From positions 496,001 to 560,000 of the forward strand of contig OY482861.1 of the NCBI GenBank assembly GCA_960531495.1: a stretch of 64,000 nucleotides of DNA. Reading direction: 5' to 3'. Positions 60,701-64,000 of the stretch are shown piece by piece. Below the pieces are notes generated by a model. That model was not told the origin of the DNA, searched no databases, and saw only the letters and a list, made by a program, of their open reading frames with translations. Source of the stretch: Zeus faber. Taxonomy: Eukaryota > Chordata > Actinopteri > Zeiformes > Zeidae. Within the stretch, counting starts at the first letter, position 1. The number at the start of each line of letters is the position of its first letter. The position numbers and the translations under genes were made by a program.

Positions 60701-63700
60701 TGAAAGTAAGAAAGATTGAAAAAAATAATGCAAGAAAAAAGATTGAAAGAAAGATAGATTGAAAGAAAGAATGAAAGAGAGAAAGATTGAAAGAAAGATA
60801 GATTGAAAGAAAGATTGAAAGAAAGAATGAAAGAAAGATTGAAAGATTGAAAGAAAGATTGAAAGAAAATAAATATTGAAAGAAAGATTTGAAAGAAAGC
60901 TTAAAAGAAAGATTGAAAGACTGAAAGAAATAATGAAAGAAAGATAGAAAGAAAGATTGAAAGATTGAAAGAAATTTTGAAAGAAAGATTGAAAATTATT
61001 AAAAATTGAAAGAAAGAATGAAAGAAAGATTGAAATATTGAAAGAAAGATTGAAAGATTGAAAGAAATATTGAAAGAATGAAAGATTTATAGTAAGAAAG
61101 ATTGAAAGAAAGATTGAAAGATTGAAAGAAAGAATGAAAGGAAGATTGAAAGATTGAAAGATTGAAAGAAAGAATGAAAGAAAGATTGAAAGAGAGAAAG
61201 ATGGAAAGTAAGAAAGATTGAAAAAAAGAATGCAAGAAAAAAGATTGAAAGAAAGATAGATTGAAAGAAAGGCTGAAAGAGAGAAAGATTGAAAGAAAGA
61301 TAGATTGAAAGAAAGATTGAAAGAAAGAATGAAAGATTTAAAGAAGGAATGAAAGAATGAAAGATCGAATGAAAGAAAGATTTGAAAGAAAGCTTAAAAG
61401 AAAGATTGAAAGACTGAAAGAAATAATGAAAGAAAGATAGAAATAAAGATTGAAAGATTGAAAGAAATTTTGAAAGAAAGATTAAAATTAATAAAAATTG
61501 AAAGAAAGAATGAAAGAAAGATTGAAAGAAAGATTGAAAGATTGAAAGAAATATTGAAAGAATAAAAGATTTATAGTAAGAAACATTGAAAGAAAGAATG
61601 AAAAAAAGATTGAAAGATTGAAAGATTGAATGAAAGATTGAAAGAAAGATAGATTGAAAGAAAGAATGAAAGATTGAAAGAAGGAATGAAAGAATGAAAG
61701 ATCGAATGAAAGAAAGATTGAAAGATTGACAGAAAGAATGAAAGACAGATTGAAAGATTGAATGAAAGATTGAAAGAAAGATTGAAAGAAAGATTGAATG
61801 ATTGAAAGAAAGAATGAAAGAAAGATTGAAAGATTGAAAGATTGAAAGAAAGAATGAAAGAAAGATTGAAAAAGAGAAAGATTGAAAGTAAGAAAGATTG
61901 AAAAAAATAATGCAAGAAAAAAGATTGAAAGAAAGATAGATTGAAAGAAAGACTGAAAGAAAGATTGAAAGATTGAAAGAAAGATTGAAAGAAAGATTGA
62001 AAGAAAGACAGAATGATTGAAAAAAGAGAGATTGAAAGAAAGATTGAAAGAAAGATGGAAAGACTGAAAGAAAGAATGAAAGAAAGATTGAAAGAGAGAA
62101 AGATTGAAAGTAAGAAAGATTGAACGACAAAGTGAAGGAAAGATTGAAAAAAAGAAAGATTGAAAAAAACATTGAGAGAAAGCTTGAAAGAAAGATTGAA
62201 AGATTGAAAGATAGCTTGAAAGAAAGATTGAAAGATTGAAAGATTGAAAGAAAGATTAAAAGAAAGATTGAAAGATTGAAAGGTTGAAAGAAAAATTGAA
62301 AGAGAGATTGAAAGAAAGAGTGAAAGAAAGACTGAAAAAAAAGAAAGATTGAAAGAAAGATTGAAAGAAAGATTGAAAGATTGAAAGAAAGAATGAAAGA
62401 AAGATTGAAAGAAAGCTTGAAAGAAAGATTGAAAGACTGAAAGAAATATTGAAAGAAAGAGTGAAAGAAAGATCGAAAAAAAAGAACGATCGAAAGAAAG
62501 TTTGAAAGAAAGATTGAAAGAAAGAGTGAAAGAAAGATTGAAAGTTTGAAAGAAAGAATGAAAGAAAGATTAAAAGATTGAAAGAAAGAATGAAAGAAAG
62601 ATTGAAAGATTGAATGAAAGAAAGATTGAACGACAGAGTGAAAGAAAGATTGAAAAAAAGAAAGATTGAAAAAAAGATTGAAAGAAAGCTTGAAAGAAAG
62701 ATTGAAAGACTGAAAGAAATATTGAAAGAAAGAGTGAAAGAAAGATCGAAAAAAAAGAACGATCGAAAGAAATAATGAAAGAAAGATAGAAAGAAAGATT
62801 GAAAGATTGAAAGAAATTTTGAAAGAAAGATTGAAAGTAATAAAAATTGAAAGAAAGAATGAAAGAAAGATTGAAAGATTGAAAGAAAGATTGAAAGATT
62901 GAAAGAAATATTGAAAGAATGAAAGATTTATAGTAAGAAAGATTGAAAGAAAGAATGAAAAAAGATTGAAAGATTGAAAGATTGAATGAAAGATTGAAAG
63001 AAGGATAGATTGACAGAAAGAATGAAAGATTGAAAGAAGGAATGAAAGAATGAAAGATCGAATGAAAGAAAGATTGAAAGATTGAAAGAACGAATGAACG
63101 AAAGATTGAAAGATTGAATGAAAGATTGAAAGAAAGATTGAAAGAAAGATTGAAAGATTGAATGAAAGAATGAAAGAAAGATTGAAAGATTGAAAGAATG
63201 AAAGAAAGATTGAAAGATTGAAAGATTGAAAGAAAGAATGAAAGAAAGATTGAAAGAGAGAAAGATTGAAAGTAAGAAAGATTGAAAAAAAGAATGCAAG
63301 GAAAAAGATTGAAAGAAAGATAGATTGAAAGAAAGACTGAAAGAGAGAAAGATTGAAAGAAAGATAGATTGAAAGAAAGATTGAAAGAAAGAATGAATGA
63401 TTGAAAAAAGAGAGATTGAAAGAAAGATTGAAAGAAAGATTGAAATAGAGAAATATTGAAAGTAAGAAAGATTGAAAGAAAGAATACAAGAAAAAAGATT
63501 GAAAGAAAAAAGATTGAAAGAAAGACTGAAAGAGAGAAAGAAAGAAAGATTGAAAGATTGAAAGAAAGACTGAAAGAGAGAAAGAAAGAAAGATTGAAAG
63601 ATTGAAAGAAAGAATGATTGAAAGATTGAAAGATTGAAAGATTGAAAGAAAGAATGAAAGAAAGATTGAAAGAGAGAAATATTGAAAGTAAGAAAGATTG

Positions 63701-63770
63701 AAAGAAAGAATACATGAAAAAAGATTGAAAGAAAAAAGATTGAAAGATTGAAAAAAAGAATGCAAGAAAA
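57780..63770. repeat. Duplicated blocks at 4678-bp offset
   Basis: The stretch 57892-59040 matches 62570-63720 at an offset of 4678 bp. A third related copy lies at about 35034-36180. Small differences (for example GAACGAATGAACG near 63090) distinguish the copies. Confidence 0.75.
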
Positions 63771-64000
63771 AAGATTTAAAGAAAGATAGATTGAAAGAAA
63801 GACTGAAAGAAAGAATGAAAGAAAGATTGAAAGATTGAAAGAAAGATTGAAAGAAAGACTGAAAGAGAGAAAGATTGAAAGAAAGATAGATTGAAAGAAA
63901 GATTGAAAGAAAGAATGAAAGAAAGATTGAAAGATTGAAAGAAAGATTGAAAGAAAGAAAGAATGATTGAAAAAAGAGAGATTGAAAGAAAGATTGAAAG

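Larger units (their letters stand above)
16231..64000. repeat. Tetranucleotide-phased GAAA/GATT array, right part
   Basis: 47.8 kb of the same array as 3404-6295, reaching the window edge. I saw no unique sequence or second mobile element in it. Modules of a few hundred bp recur in varying order, marked by rare words: AACGATCG, GAACGACA, TTTATAGTAAG, AATACAAG, AATGCAAG, ATAATGC and AAATTTTG. The - strand has frames up to 1126 codons (33227-36607) made of Ser/Phe/Leu/Ile/Asn/Gln only, with a 4-residue rhythm, which is what a 12-base reading cycle of a 4-bp repeat gives. I treat all of them as non-coding. Confidence 0.97.

Noticed and set aside
16231-64000. CRISPR array
   Set aside because: The repeats have no unique spacers of constant length, there are no cas genes, and the context is eukaryotic.

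Overview
The window looks like one stretch of vertebrate, most likely teleost fish, chromosome. There are no bacterial-style genes. It is dominated by AT-rich tandem repeats and holds a single LTR retrovirus insertion whose matrix, LTR ends, 4-bp target duplication and pol order match gammaretrovirus-like (class I) endogenous retroviruses. The fish assignment is inference from that element type and the repeat landscape; no host gene is present to confirm it.

Layout: (1) 1-3403 is a satellite of about 208-bp monomers, about 16 copies, with nested multi-monomer duplications. (2) 3404-6295 is a tetranucleotide-phased array built from GAAA, GATT, GAAT, GAGT and GACT words. (3) 6296-16226 is a complete endogenous retrovirus on the + strand: two 452-bp LTRs differing at 2 positions, flanked by a 4-bp direct repeat (ATAG). 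Between the LTRs lie a primer binding site, a splice donor, an exceptionally long leader (about 3.2 kb), a broken gag, a broken protease, a segment with a 2H-phosphoesterase-like motif pair, reverse transcriptase, RNase H, integrase cut short at its C-terminus, no recognisable env, and a polypurine tract. (4) 16227-64000 is the same tetranucleotide array again, almost 48 kb, organised into higher-order repeats of about 0.77/1.55 kb, 1.5 kb, 3.2 kb, and dispersed duplications at 4-5 kb offsets.

How the parts relate: the retrovirus inserted into an array that already existed. The sequence on its two sides, once the element and one ATAG are set aside, matches intact paralogous copies of the same array module elsewhere in the window (for example around 31699). 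The near-identical LTRs say the insertion is recent. Yet gag, protease and the start of reverse transcriptase carry several stops and frame changes, no capsid homology region is visible, and env is missing. The copy therefore probably moved with proteins supplied by relatives.

The long open frames on the - strand of the array (up to 1126 codons) are by-products of a 4-bp repeat whose complement has few stop codons. They are not annotated as genes. The most unusual item is the paired H-x-T-L motif domain between protease and reverse transcriptase.
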